64,000 nucleotides of DNA from JAFAMS01 sp963715815. Its GTDB lineage: Bacteria > Vulcanimicrobiota > Vulcanimicrobiia > Vulcanimicrobiales > Vulcanimicrobiaceae. The stretch is taken from positions 2,294,001-2,358,000 of the forward strand of contig OY970278.1 of assembly GCA_963715815.1 (NCBI GenBank), read 5' to 3'. The notes under the pieces are model-generated. The model ran no database searches. It was not told the DNA's origin and saw only the letters and a program-made list of their open reading frames with translations. Within the stretch, counting starts at the first letter, position 1. Every line of letters starts with the position of its first letter. This document shows positions 15,495-24,301 of this stretch, in pieces. Position numbers and translations under genes: made by a program.

Positions 15495-16492
15495 GCCGAA
15501 ATTCCCGCCGGCTCGACCTCAGGGACATCGTCGTGTTTGACGCCATTCCGCGCGACGAGCGCAGTAATCACCGTTCCGATAATTCCGCGCGGAAAGCCGA
15601 TGACGCACGCAATGAAGATGCCGCCGAGAAATATCTCCCACGCAGGCGTTATCGTCGAAAGTATCTCTTTCCCGAGTACGTAGATGAATGCTCCGAGTAG
15701 GGGTCCCCATAGCGTCCCTGCACCGCCGAGGACCGTCATCAAAAAGAAGTCGCCCGATTGATGCCAATCGAGCTCGAGCGGGAACGTAAACAGGATCGAA
15801 ATCGCGTAGAGCGCGCCCGCAAGTCCTGCGTAAGCTCCGGCGACAAGCAATGCCACGAGCACGAAGCTGTCGCTGTTAAGCCCCAAGTGGCGAACGCGTA
15901 CTTCGTTTTGCTTGATCGCAACCAACGTGTGGCCAAACGGCGATTTCGTCATAGCCCAAAACAGGAGCAGCGTCACCAAGAAGATCGTCAAGCTCAAATA
16001 GTAGAGGCTTGTCTCGTGAAATGCGAAGTTGAGACCCGCCAGATGGAAGTGCGGACGTTGAAACGTCATTCCGTCCTCGCCACCAGTTACGTCGTTCGTC
16101 CGGTAAGCGATGAAGTAGAATATCTGGCCGAATGCGATCGTCAGCAAGCCGAAATAGATCCCGCGTCGGCGCAAGAGAAACCACGAGATCAAAAGCGTTC
16201 CAAATAGCGCGAGCAACAGGCCGATAAGAATTGAGACGACGAAACCGGCGTGCAGATACTTAATCGAAAGGCTTACGCCATAGGCGCCAAGTCCGAAAAG
16301 AGCAGCGCTTCCGAACAACGGCAAACCGGTGTAACCGAACATCACGTTGACGCTCATTGCGGCCATGGCAAAGAGAACGACTTCAGTGATGATCGAGATG
16401 TCGAGTCCGAAATGCGGAGAGATCTGAGGCGCTAGGAACATGAGCACGATGACGACTGCGGACACAACGTAGCCGAGACGCGCGAGATTCAT
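15491..16492 (-). CDS. livM: Branched-chain amino-acid-type ABC transporter permease LivM
   Basis: A 333-aa inner-membrane permease with about nine hydrophobic helices. The LivM hallmarks are GRG-free cytoplasmic coupling sequence AIKQNEVRVRHLGLN (EAA-like loop) and FFLMTVLGGAGTLWGPLLGAF. It overlaps livH upstream and livG downstream by 4 nt each. The C-terminal cytoplasmic tail is short. Confidence 0.92.
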   Translation of the reverse strand: MNLARLGYVVSAVVIVLMFLAPQISPHFGLDISIITEVVLFAMAAMSVNVMFGYTGLPLFGSAALFGLGAYGVSLSIKYLHAGFVVSILIGLLLALFGTLLISWFLLRRRGIYFGLLTIAFGQIFYFIAYRTNDVTGGEDGMTFQRPHFHLAGLNFAFHETSLYYLSLTIFLVTLLLFWAMTKSPFGHTLVAIKQNEVRVRHLGLNSDSFVLVALLVAGAYAGLAGALYAISILFTFPLELDWHQSGDFFLMTVLGGAGTLWGPLLGAFIYVLGKEILSTITPAWEIFLGGIFIACVIGFPRGIIGTVITALVARNGVKHDDVPEVEPAGISA

Positions 16493-17358
16493 CCGAACAG
16501 CCCTTCTTCACCGAAAAGACCGCGTGGTCGAATCGATAGCACAACCGCCATCAGCACGTACATGGAGACTTCGCTGGCAGCCGGAATATAAAGTGTCGTG
16601 AGCGCGATGACGACGCCGATCAAAATTCCGCCCGCAATGCTACCGAGCAGGCTGCCCATTCCGCCGATGATGACGCAAATGAACGCCGGCATGATAAGTG
16701 CGTTGCCGCTGGTCGGATTGAGCCCGAGCAATCCGGCGGAGAGAACGCCGGCGAATCCGGCCAAAAGAATGCCGATGCCGAAGTTGACCATGTAGAGCAG
16801 CTGGGTGTTCGTACCCAGCGCCGCGATCATCTCGGAATCGAGAATCGCAGCGCGCAGCCGAAGTCCGAATCGTGTGCCGCGCAAGAAGAACGTCAGCGCT
16901 CCGATGACGACGATCAAGACGAGCGCGATGAACAGCCGGTAGACAGGATACGCCATGAATCCGAGCTGCACGGTTCCCGCCAGCGAGGGCGGCGGGGAGA
17001 ACGGAAGACCATTAGCGCCCCAAATCAAGCGGAACGCTTCTTCGGCGACGAGCGCAAGGCCGAACGTCAGTAGCAGGCTGTAGATCGGATCGCGGCCGTA
17101 GAGCGGCCGAATGAGCGTCCGTTCTGCGATTACGCCGACGATCGCCGTTAGCAAGGGCGCCAGGATCAGCGCGAGCCAAAACGGCGAGCCGTGCAGCACC
17201 AGCGCGAACGCGAGATAGCCTGCGAGCGTCAAGAAACTGGCGTGGGCGAGGTTGATCGTCCCGGTCAAGTTCATGATCAACGACAAGCCCAGCGCGACGA
17301 CCGCGTAGAACGCGCCGAGAATAAGTCCGTTGAAGACAGATGGTAGTAGCTGATCCAT
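16489..17358 (-). CDS. livH: Branched-chain amino-acid-type ABC transporter permease LivH
   Basis: A 289-aa membrane permease and the first gene of the liv operon. It begins MDQLLPSVFNGLILGAFYA and has NLTGTINLAHASFLTLAGY and IGGMGSLLGSIAGGILIG, both typical of LivH. I chose the ATG at 17358 over one at 17388 because the shorter form matches the family N terminus. The upstream gap to amt is about 75 bp and contains a hairpin terminator, so the operon probably has its own promoter there. Confidence 0.92.
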   Translation of the reverse strand: MDQLLPSVFNGLILGAFYAVVALGLSLIMNLTGTINLAHASFLTLAGYLAFALVLHGSPFWLALILAPLLTAIVGVIAERTLIRPLYGRDPIYSLLLTFGLALVAEEAFRLIWGANGLPFSPPPSLAGTVQLGFMAYPVYRLFIALVLIVVIGALTFFLRGTRFGLRLRAAILDSEMIAALGTNTQLLYMVNFGIGILLAGFAGVLSAGLLGLNPTSGNALIMPAFICVIIGGMGSLLGSIAGGILIGVVIALTTLYIPAASEVSMYVLMAVVLSIRPRGLFGEEGLFG

Positions 17359-17405
17359 CAAGCGCCCGACTCGGTGAGGCTGCCCCAATTATCCTGCAAA
17401 ATTGA

Positions 17406-17436
17406 AGAGCCCCACCGAAGTGGGGCTCTTTTTTTT
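17406..17436 (-). terminator. Intrinsic terminator between amt and livH
   Basis: A perfect 10-bp stem (AGAGCCCCAC/GTGGGGCTCT) with a CGAA loop. It lies directly at the 3' end of amt, and its right flank on the plus strand is a run of eight T (the amt stop lies in this run). On the minus strand the following stretch is only moderately T-rich, so it may work in both directions. It separates amt from the liv operon. Confidence 0.75.
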
Positions 17437-18838
17437 AGGTCGGTACCGGGTACGGTGGTATCGGGTCGATGCCGTGGATCGCGAGATCCCCGTCCTCCAT
17501 TTCAGGCTGGCTCGCCCGAAGCGGTACGATAAACGAGATCACCTTCAGGATTATAAACGTCGCGATCGCATCGAAGACGATGATGAACGCGGCTGCTTGG
17601 GCCTGATGGATCAACTGCGTAATTCCGCCGCCGTAGAGCAGGCCGCTCGCGGAGACAGCAGACGTCTTCTTATCCGTGCTGAGATACTCGATCATGTTGC
17701 CGTTGGCGAAGATGCCGACGCACAGACCACCGACTAGACCTGCGACGCCATGCGTGTGCAGGACGCTGAACGTATCGTCGACGCGCTTCATGAACGGCCG
17801 CTGACCGATCAGATTGAGCGTCAACCAGGGAATGATGCCGGCGCACAAGCCTACGCCGATCGCTCCCGCCGTATCGACGTAACCGGCGCAAGGCGTGATG
17901 CCGACGAGCCCGGCGATCATGCCGTTGATCATGGAAACGGCATTCGGCTTACCCGTCGTCCACATGTCGAGCACAAGCCAGCACAACAGCGCGACGGCGG
18001 TTGTGACGTTCGTGTTCAGCACGGCTGCTGCGGCGTCAGCGTTCGCGAAGTATGGGTCGCCGCCGTTGAAGCCATTCCATCCAAGCCACAAGATACCGGC
18101 ACCCGCAAGTGCCATGATCAAGTTGTTCGGCTCGAAATCTTGCCGGTCAGCGAGTAAGCGCGGACCGACGACGGCTGCCGCGACGAAGCCCGAAACACCG
18201 GCCGCCAAATGGATGACGTATCCGCCGGAGTAGTCGAGTGCGCCCATTTGCGAAAGCCAACCGCCACCCCACAGCGCAAACGCGCCGACGGTGTATACGA
18301 GCGAACTCCACAGCGGAACAAAGATCATCCACGCTTTGAAGTTCATGCGCGCGAAGACCGAGCCCGCGATCAGGATCGGTGTAATCGCGGCAAAGACGAA
18401 TTGGAAATACATCATCGCTGCGCCGGGGAAACGAAGCGGCGGCATTCCACCCGCAGCAAGGGGGATATTTCCTTGCCCGATTATTTGGTTCGGATCGAGC
18501 GCAAAATGCGGAATCCCGATCAGCTGGCCGAGTATGCCGCCGCCGAGAATCGCCGGCGCGCCGAAGCTCATGTTGTAGCCCCAGAGCACCCAACACACGA
18601 GCACGATCGAGAACGCATAGAAGCACATGACGGACGAGTTCAGCGCCCATTTTTTCTTCACTAAACCGCCATAGAGAATGGCGAGTCCGGGAATGCTCTG
18701 CAGTCCGACAAATGTTGCGGCAGTCAATTGCCACGCCGTATCACCCGAGTTTAAATACGGCGGCGCGGGAATGTACGGGTTTACATCAGCTAAAAACAAA
18801 AGAAAGTTATCCCCCTGTACGAGAGTAGCTTCACGCAT
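17435..18838 (-). CDS. amt: Ammonium transporter, Amt family
   Basis: A 467-aa inner-membrane ammonium channel with eleven expected helices. Conserved blocks are the early substrate-gate region GLVKKKWALNS, DYSGGYVIHLAAGVSGFVAA (with the signature and first pore histidine) and HTHGVAGLVGGL (second pore histidine). The C-terminal tail is cytoplasmic. No glnK/glnB gene is adjacent, unlike many amt loci. Urease, the amidase and liv genes in the same window make a nitrogen-acquisition theme likely. The first residues, before PYIPAPPYLNSGDTAW, may be a signal peptide or an overlong start. Confidence 0.95.
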   Translation of the reverse strand: MREATLVQGDNFLLFLADVNPYIPAPPYLNSGDTAWQLTAATFVGLQSIPGLAILYGGLVKKKWALNSSVMCFYAFSIVLVCWVLWGYNMSFGAPAILGGGILGQLIGIPHFALDPNQIIGQGNIPLAAGGMPPLRFPGAAMMYFQFVFAAITPILIAGSVFARMNFKAWMIFVPLWSSLVYTVGAFALWGGGWLSQMGALDYSGGYVIHLAAGVSGFVAAAVVGPRLLADRQDFEPNNLIMALAGAGILWLGWNGFNGGDPYFANADAAAAVLNTNVTTAVALLCWLVLDMWTTGKPNAVSMINGMIAGLVGITPCAGYVDTAGAIGVGLCAGIIPWLTLNLIGQRPFMKRVDDTFSVLHTHGVAGLVGGLCVGIFANGNMIEYLSTDKKTSAVSASGLLYGGGITQLIHQAQAAAFIIVFDAIATFIILKVISFIVPLRASQPEMEDGDLAIHGIDPIPPYPVPT

Positions 18839-18926
18839 TCAGAGTAACCGTTGAAGTCGCTTTGCGCCTTCGACAAGGACCAAACGCTTGGGACCGCCCG
18901 TCCGCCATTGGGCCGAAAGGACGGAC

Positions 18927-19775
18927 CTACTTCACGAGGTCGCCGACGGGCACAACCTGCACGTCATTATCCGACGTGAGTCGCACGAGATTGCTCCGTA
19001 GCGCTTCGTACGTGTCGGGCGTCGCGTGCGCGACGACGATCGCGACGCCGGTTCGGCGCGCGAGGTGCACCGCTTGTCGCAACATGTATGCAGCGTAGCC
19101 TTCTTCATCATATGCATCGATCACGATGTCGCGCGACGCGCTCGGAACTCGTCCGTGCGCAACGTCGTAGTACGTCGGCGAGCCGCCGGCCATCCCGTCA
19201 ATGAGAAACGCTCCTGATGTCGCCAAGCGATGGACGAGCGGTCCGGGACCCGACGGATTGCCCGCCAGCGGCGTGATGACGCCACCGCCACCAACCTGGC
19301 GCAAGCGTGCCACGACCTGATCGGCCGATCGGGCTCCCTCCGTGTCGATCAGTAATGCGCGTGGATCGGTTCGCAGCGTCTCCGAGGGGACGTCGCCGGT
19401 CGCAGGGACCGCGAAGGTCAACGGATACGGGATTTGCATGAAGCGCTTGTCGAGCGTGGCGTCGGCACCCATGCCGTCGATAACGATCGCCATGCGGACG
19501 CTGTCGCCTTCACCCGGCGTTGAATCCGGAGCCCAGCCCTCAGGACGCTCGACGACGGCGTCGTCGACGAACGGATCGTAGGGATCGAATTGCGGGTCGC
19601 GTCCACGCGCGCCGACCAGAGAGCGCTGGATTGGAACCGGAGCAATCTCAGGGACTTGCATCTTCATCGGCATTGCGGCGGCGCGCTGAAGCTGCCCGCC
19701 GAGCATCCCTCCGGCAATGGAAAGGACGGCGACTCCTAAGATCGTCCCCCAAAACCAATTCCCAAAGTTCTTCAT
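18927..19775 (-). CDS. Divergent polysaccharide deacetylase family protein (YibQ-like)
   Basis: A 282-aa protein with an N-terminal membrane anchor (about residues 8-28), a Pro-rich linker, and a domain with RMAIVIDGMGADAT, LTFAVPATGD, FLIDGMAGG, DIVIDAYDEEGY and AIVVAHATPDTYEAL. The spacing matches the divergent polysaccharide deacetylase family (PF04748, YibQ). The catalytic His and Asp pattern is only partly recognisable, so activity is uncertain. It starts by ATGA overlap with the RodA-like gene and is the last gene of that cell-wall operon. A short GC-rich hairpin lies just after its stop. Confidence 0.75.
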   Translation of the reverse strand: MKNFGNWFWGTILGVAVLSIAGGMLGGQLQRAAAMPMKMQVPEIAPVPIQRSLVGARGRDPQFDPYDPFVDDAVVERPEGWAPDSTPGEGDSVRMAIVIDGMGADATLDKRFMQIPYPLTFAVPATGDVPSETLRTDPRALLIDTEGARSADQVVARLRQVGGGGVITPLAGNPSGPGPLVHRLATSGAFLIDGMAGGSPTYYDVAHGRVPSASRDIVIDAYDEEGYAAYMLRQAVHLARRTGVAIVVAHATPDTYEALRSNLVRLTSDNDVQVVPVGDLVK

Positions 19776-21016
19776 GCAACAGGTGCTCGAGCCGACAGCG
19801 CCCACAGAAACGCCACGAGGAGATAATTGGCTACGAGCGAGCTTCCCCCATAGGAAAAGAACGGCAGCGTGATCCCCGTCAGCGGGAAGAGATGCAACAC
19901 GCCCCCGACGATGATGAAGACTTGGAATCCCAGAATCGCCGCGAGCCCGGTTGCCAGCAATCTTCCATAGAGATCGGGCTTCTCGCGCGCAACGCCGAGC
20001 GCACGCAACACGAGAACGAGGAAGAGCGCGCATACCGCGATCCCACCCAGAGCACCGAACTCTTCGCTATAGGCTGCGTAGACGTAGTCGGTCGCGACCG
20101 CGGGGATGTACCCGGGCTTCCCAAGACCGTAGCCCGTCCCGAATAAGCCGCCTGCAGCCAGCGCAAAGAGCGATTGCAGCGATTGATAACCGCTGCCGTA
20201 CGGGTCCGCGAACGGATGCTTCCACGCCGCGATGCGCAACGCGACGTACGTGTAGTGATGCACTGCCCAAAACGCCGCAAGACCGAAAACGGCCACACTC
20301 CCCACGATCAAGTCGATGCGGCGCGTCGCGACGTATAGCATCGCAGCGAAGATGGCGAGCAAGAGCGCTGCAGTTCCGACGTCGCGTTCGAACACGAGGA
20401 TGCCGACCGAAGTTCCCCAGCCGATGAAAAGCGGACCGAGATATTTTGCATTGGCTCGCAACGACCACGGCCGCGCTTCCGCAATCACATCGCCCGTCTC
20501 TGCGAGATACGCCGCCATGAACAGCACGACGAACAGCTTGATCGCTTCGATTGGTTCGAATTGCAGCGCGCCGACGCGGATCCATAATTTTGCGCCGTTG
20601 ACTTCCTGTCCGAAAAGCGCAACGAGGACGAACAACACGGTCGAGGCCAGAATCCAAACGTACTTGTAACGCGCGAGCACGCGGTAGCGGCGCAGCGCCG
20701 GACCGATTGCAATCGCAATGACGAGCGCAATCAAAAGCCAGACGAGCTGACGCGCAGCAAGCACCGAATCCACACGCTCGATCGTAACGAGACCGATTGA
20801 CGTAAGCAGAATCGCGATTGCGGGAAGCACGTCGTCGCGTCGTTCACCCCGGGGACGCACTACGACCCACACGAGCGCGAGAATCACGAGCGCAATGACG
20901 AGCCAGTACGGACCTAGCCCCGGCGATGGAACAAGCGCAAACGCGAACGCGCCGATGATAAGCGCGCCCAACATCGGCGCGGCCGTGCGGCCTGCGCCGA
21001 GGACGTCAGCGAACAA
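19772..21016 (-). CDS. FtsW/RodA/SpoVE-family peptidoglycan glycosyltransferase
   Basis: About 414 aa and ten hydrophobic helices. SEDS-family sequence is visible: GLVTIERVDSVLAARQLVW, ALQFEPIEAIKLFVV, the periplasmic-loop motif GLFGTGYGLGKPG, AAYSEEFGALGG and the C-terminal FFSYGGSSL signature. It polymerises lipid II in elongation or division. The likely start is TTG 21016, which overlaps the PP2C stop by a few nucleotides; ATG 20974 is the alternative. In actinobacteria a PP2C-rodA-pbpA series is usual. Here the partner penicillin-binding protein is replaced by a polysaccharide deacetylase-like gene. Confidence 0.9.
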   Translation of the reverse strand: MFADVLGAGRTAAPMLGALIIGAFAFALVPSPGLGPYWLVIALVILALVWVVVRPRGERRDDVLPAIAILLTSIGLVTIERVDSVLAARQLVWLLIALVIAIAIGPALRRYRVLARYKYVWILASTVLFVLVALFGQEVNGAKLWIRVGALQFEPIEAIKLFVVLFMAAYLAETGDVIAEARPWSLRANAKYLGPLFIGWGTSVGILVFERDVGTAALLLAIFAAMLYVATRRIDLIVGSVAVFGLAAFWAVHHYTYVALRIAAWKHPFADPYGSGYQSLQSLFALAAGGLFGTGYGLGKPGYIPAVATDYVYAAYSEEFGALGGIAVCALFLVLVLRALGVAREKPDLYGRLLATGLAAILGFQVFIIVGGVLHLFPLTGITLPFFSYGGSSLVANYLLVAFLWALSARAPVA

Positions 21017-21893
21017 TATGAAGTGGTACGAGCGCCTCGTAGAGGAGCGCGACGACGACGATAACGGCGAGCACGACGAACGCGGCGCCAAGCGCCCCCG
21101 AAACGCTGCGCCGTGCAGAGAGCTCCGCACCCAGCGAAATGGGCACCGTGAGATCGCGGCCCACGATCACGGTAGCACCGTCTTGGTTTCCGCGCATCTT
21201 GAGCAGCGCCAATATGCGATCGATGACTTCCGCGGAGCTGCCGGGCGAGCTAGCCGCAAACTCCAACTCGTCGTTGGAGAGCGTCTTATGGACACCGTCA
21301 CTGCACAAAATCAACCGGTCATCGTCGCCGAGATCGAAATTTGTAACCGTTGCTTCGAGCGCCGGTTGTGTGCCGAGCGTGCGCGTCAAGAGACTATGCA
21401 AGCGCGCGCCCGCTCCGATCGTCATCTTTCCGCCACCTCCCACTTCGGGCGTGATCGAATCGTCTTCCGTGAGCAGCGAGAGTCTTTCTTCGCGCACGAG
21501 ATAGGCACGCGATTCCCCGACATGGCCGATGAAGACTTGCGAGCCGACGACGAGCGCAGCCGTCAGCGACGCACCCGCGGCAACGAAATCATCGTGCGAT
21601 CCGCTCTGTGAATAAATACGGTTGTTCACGTGCGCAAAAGCGGCCAACATCAAACGGCGCAACGTCAGCGTAATGTTGCTCCGCGATGCGAGCGTCCCGC
21701 TTCGAATCTTGCGGCGGAAGAAATCACGCAGCGTTGCAATGGTTACGTCGGCGACGCTTCCGCGTCCAATCGTCCCGAAACCATCAGCGACTGCGATCAG
21801 CGCGACGTCCGGCGCGAGCGCTTCCGAGCAACACGCATCAGCGCTACGCTGATGTTGCGAGATTCCGAGCTCGGAGCCGACCGCTATTTCCAT
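21006..21893 (-). CDS. PP2C-family Ser/Thr phosphatase, membrane-anchored
   Basis: A 295-aa protein with an N-terminal PP2C domain and a C-terminal transmembrane helix (about residues 268-288), so the phosphatase faces the cytoplasm. Motifs are VADGFG (usually VADGMG), HVGESRAYLVREERL (usually GDSR) and LILCSDGVHKTLSNDEL. The last metal region reads GNQDGATVIV where DN is usual. The Glu for Asp in GESR is unusual and could affect the metal centre. The neighbouring FHA proteins are candidate readers of the phospho-threonines it removes. No Ser/Thr kinase lies in the window. Confidence 0.85.
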   Translation of the reverse strand: MEIAVGSELGISQHQRSADACCSEALAPDVALIAVADGFGTIGRGSVADVTIATLRDFFRRKIRSGTLASRSNITLTLRRLMLAAFAHVNNRIYSQSGSHDDFVAAGASLTAALVVGSQVFIGHVGESRAYLVREERLSLLTEDDSITPEVGGGGKMTIGAGARLHSLLTRTLGTQPALEATVTNFDLGDDDRLILCSDGVHKTLSNDELEFAASSPGSSAEVIDRILALLKMRGNQDGATVIVGRDLTVPISLGAELSARRSVSGALGAAFVVLAVIVVVALLYEALVPLHIVR

Positions 21894-22321
21894 TCGTCCA
21901 CCCCTACGTAGACAACATCCGTTGAACCTATTCTTACCCTGTCCCCCGGATGAAGGAGCGCTTCGCGGACGAGAGATGTTCCATTCAGCAGCGTGCCGTT
22001 CCGGCTCCCCAGATCCTCAACATACGCGTCCACGCCCCTGCGTTCAATACGTGCATGCACGCGGCTGACCGTCTGGTCTGCAAGACTGATCGCGGCGCTG
22101 GGGGAGCGGCCGATCAAAAGACTGTGCGCGGCCCGATATCGCCGCCGCTCGCCGCCCTGGTCGCCCACGACCTCGACCTCGAGCGCAAGCGGCGCGCCGC
22201 CTAATTCCTCAGAGGCGACGACGTCCGACATTCGGCGTCGCGCGGTCAAAACGGCAAACAGGACAAGCGCGAGCGCAACTCCCAGCGACCAGAGTCTGGG
22301 ATTGGCGACCACGTCACCCAT
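21884..22321 (-). CDS. FHA-domain protein with N-terminal membrane segment (FhaB-like)
   Basis: A 145-aa protein. Residues about 9-28 form one membrane helix. A short linker leads to a C-terminal forkhead-associated domain with LIGRSPSAAISLADQTVSRVHARIE and LGSRNGTLLNG, where the FHA arginine, Ser/His and Asn are intact and should bind phosphothreonine. Single-TM FHA proteins of this size next to a DUF3662-FHA gene and PP2C/RodA are the mycobacterial FhaB (FipA) arrangement. It overlaps both neighbours by about 8-10 nt. Confidence 0.87.
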   Translation of the reverse strand: MGDVVANPRLWSLGVALALVLFAVLTARRRMSDVVASEELGGAPLALEVEVVGDQGGERRRYRAAHSLLIGRSPSAAISLADQTVSRVHARIERRGVDAYVEDLGSRNGTLLNGTSLVREALLHPGDRVRIGSTDVVYVGVDEWK

Positions 22322-22967
22322 CCCCGACTTCCACTCTCAGCTCGGTGTCCCCGAGCGTGACGGCGTCGCCCGGTACGAGCCGGGTCGGCCCGGCAATCCG
22401 CGTTCCATTCACCTGCGTTCCGTTCGTCGACCCAAGATCTTCAACGACGACGCCGTCGTCCGAGCGGATCAGGCGCGCATGCCGGCGCGAAACGCGTGGA
22501 TCGACCAGATCGATGCCGTCTTCCGAGCCGCGACCGATATTGAGCGTCCCTTCGATCGGCCACGACGCGCCGAGCGGAACGCCTCGCTTCACGCGGATGG
22601 CGTAGCCGCGCGCCGACGCTTCTTCTTCGTCGCCTTGGACAGGATCGATCGCTACCGTCCCCGCGACGAGCGACTCGTCAGCATGGACGATCACGCGCGC
22701 ACTTCGTTTAAGCGCGAGATCGAGCGCCGATGATGTTCGCTCGAGCAGCGCGCTCCAATCACGCTCGAGCTCACCGCGCTCAGTGCGAAGACTCGCCAGA
22801 TCGCGTGGGTGCAAACGCACTAAATAGGTCTCGGCCGGCGCGCTTTCCATCGTCGCGACAAGCTTGCGCGCGATTTGCGCCGGAGCAACGTCGCTCGGAA
22901 AGATGCGCGCAAACGTTCGCTCGACAAACTGCGCGCAGGCATCCTCAATCGCAGCAAATGGGTTCAT
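22314..22967 (-). CDS. FhaA-like protein: DUF3662 domain plus FHA domain
   Basis: A 217-aa protein. The N-terminal domain (MNPFAAIEDACAQFVERTFARIF onward) matches the DUF3662/FhaA N-terminal domain, including APAQIARKLVATME. The C-terminal FHA domain has NIGRGSEDGIDLVDPRVSRRHARLI and LGSTNGTQVNGTRI. FhaA in mycobacteria binds phosphorylated cell-wall regulators. Here the Pro/Gly-rich linker seen between the domains in actinobacterial forms is much shorter. It starts by ATGA overlap with rsmB. Confidence 0.87.
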   Translation of the reverse strand: MNPFAAIEDACAQFVERTFARIFPSDVAPAQIARKLVATMESAPAETYLVRLHPRDLASLRTERGELERDWSALLERTSSALDLALKRSARVIVHADESLVAGTVAIDPVQGDEEEASARGYAIRVKRGVPLGASWPIEGTLNIGRGSEDGIDLVDPRVSRRHARLIRSDDGVVVEDLGSTNGTQVNGTRIAGPTRLVPGDAVTLGDTELRVEVGDG

Positions 22968-24301
22968 GCTGACTCGCAACGTTCGAGGAGCGACACGAAG
23001 AAGCCGTCGCGGCGCTCGATTCCCGGCGGGAAGCGCAAATCACCCGAGTCAGAGCGCCATGCTGCGAATTTCGACGCGACGGCGGCGCGCGAAAACTCCG
23101 AACGCTCGCGCAGAAACGCCTCGACCCGCTCGTGCGTCTCGACCGGACTGAACGAACAAACGGAATAGACGAGCCGGCCACCCGGACGAACCCGCTGCGA
23201 TCCACTCGCGAGCAGCTCGGCTTGCAATGAGGCAAGACGCTCGGGATCGCCCGGCTCCTTGCGCCAACGCGCTTCAGGTTGCCGTCCCAAGATTCCAAGA
23301 CCTGAACACGGTGCATCGACGAGCACGAAATCGGCGTCGCCCGCGCCCTCGAGTCGCGTCGCATCGCCTTCGTTCAGACGCACACTTTGCAGCCCGAGTT
23401 CGTGCAACCGCGCCCGCGCGTACGCGACCTTGTGCGGATCACGCTCGATCGCTTCCAGCGTCCCGCTGTCGTTCATGCGCCCAACGATCTCGAGCGTCTT
23501 GTTACCGCGCCCACTGCACAGCTCGACACCGTGCATTTCCGGCTTGGGGTCGAGTACGTCAACGGGAACGGCCGCGATCTCGCCTTGTTGTTCCCAGCGA
23601 TTTTCCGAGTCGGCGAGCGCTTCGGGTCCAGCTCCATCGACAAGGATGATCTCACTCACCAAATCTGAACGTTTCGCCTCGATCGAACGCGACCGCAGCA
23701 CATCGAGTGCTTCGTCCGTCGTCGTGCGCAGCAAGTTGACGCGCACTGCCGCTTGGGACGGTTCGTTCATGCCCTGCAGCACCGGATCGAGCTGCGCGTC
23801 GCCGAAGGCGTCACGCACGCTCGCGACAATCCACGTCGGGAACGAGTGCAGCGTTCCCAAGAAATCGTCCTCGGATTCGAATTCTTCGCGGCGCGGCGCG
23901 AGGCGCTCTGGTTCGAGCTCAGAAAGACGGCGCAGAACGGCATTGACGAGTCCCGCCGTGCCGCGATGTCCGTGCCGCTTTGCGAGCCCGACGGTTTCAC
24001 TCACGGCCGCATGCGTCGGCACGGCCATGCGTGCGACCTGATATGCACCCAAGCGCAAGATTTCTTGAATCGTCGGCGGCAGCTGCGCAGCGCGTTTTCC
24101 GACGAACGGCGCGAGCAGCCAATCCAAATACCGGCGCGCCTTGATCGAGCCATACGCAAGCTCGGCTGCAAACGCGCGGTCGCGTGCATCGAGACTCGAG
24201 CGCCCCGCATGATAGTCGAATGACTCGTGCGCACCGCGCGGACGGCGTTCGCGCGCGAAGACGTCCCGCACGACGCTCAGCGCCAGTTCGCGCGAGGTCA
24301 T
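22964..24301 (-). CDS. rsmB: 16S rRNA (cytosine967-C5)-methyltransferase RsmB
   Basis: A 445-aa SAM-dependent methyltransferase that makes m5C967 in 16S rRNA. The N-terminal NusB-like RNA-binding domain (about residues 1-140) is followed by a Rossmann domain with VELCSGRGNKTLEIVG (SAM binding), DAPCSGLGILGRQPEARWR (motif IV with a catalytic cysteine) and YSVCSFSPVETHE (motif VI with the nucleophile). It starts MTSRELALSVVRDVF at 24301 by ATGA overlap with fmt. The def-fmt-rsmB order matches many Firmicutes. Confidence 0.94.
   Translation of the reverse strand: MTSRELALSVVRDVFARERRPRGAHESFDYHAGRSSLDARDRAFAAELAYGSIKARRYLDWLLAPFVGKRAAQLPPTIQEILRLGAYQVARMAVPTHAAVSETVGLAKRHGHRGTAGLVNAVLRRLSELEPERLAPRREEFESEDDFLGTLHSFPTWIVASVRDAFGDAQLDPVLQGMNEPSQAAVRVNLLRTTTDEALDVLRSRSIEAKRSDLVSEIILVDGAGPEALADSENRWEQQGEIAAVPVDVLDPKPEMHGVELCSGRGNKTLEIVGRMNDSGTLEAIERDPHKVAYARARLHELGLQSVRLNEGDATRLEGAGDADFVLVDAPCSGLGILGRQPEARWRKEPGDPERLASLQAELLASGSQRVRPGGRLVYSVCSFSPVETHERVEAFLRERSEFSRAAVASKFAAWRSDSGDLRFPPGIERRDGFFVSLLERCESA

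Noticed and set aside
18898..18924. Possible terminator hairpin after the deacetylase gene (CCGTCC/GGACGG)
   Set aside because: The stem is only 6 bp with a long loop and no T run, so I did not list it as a feature.
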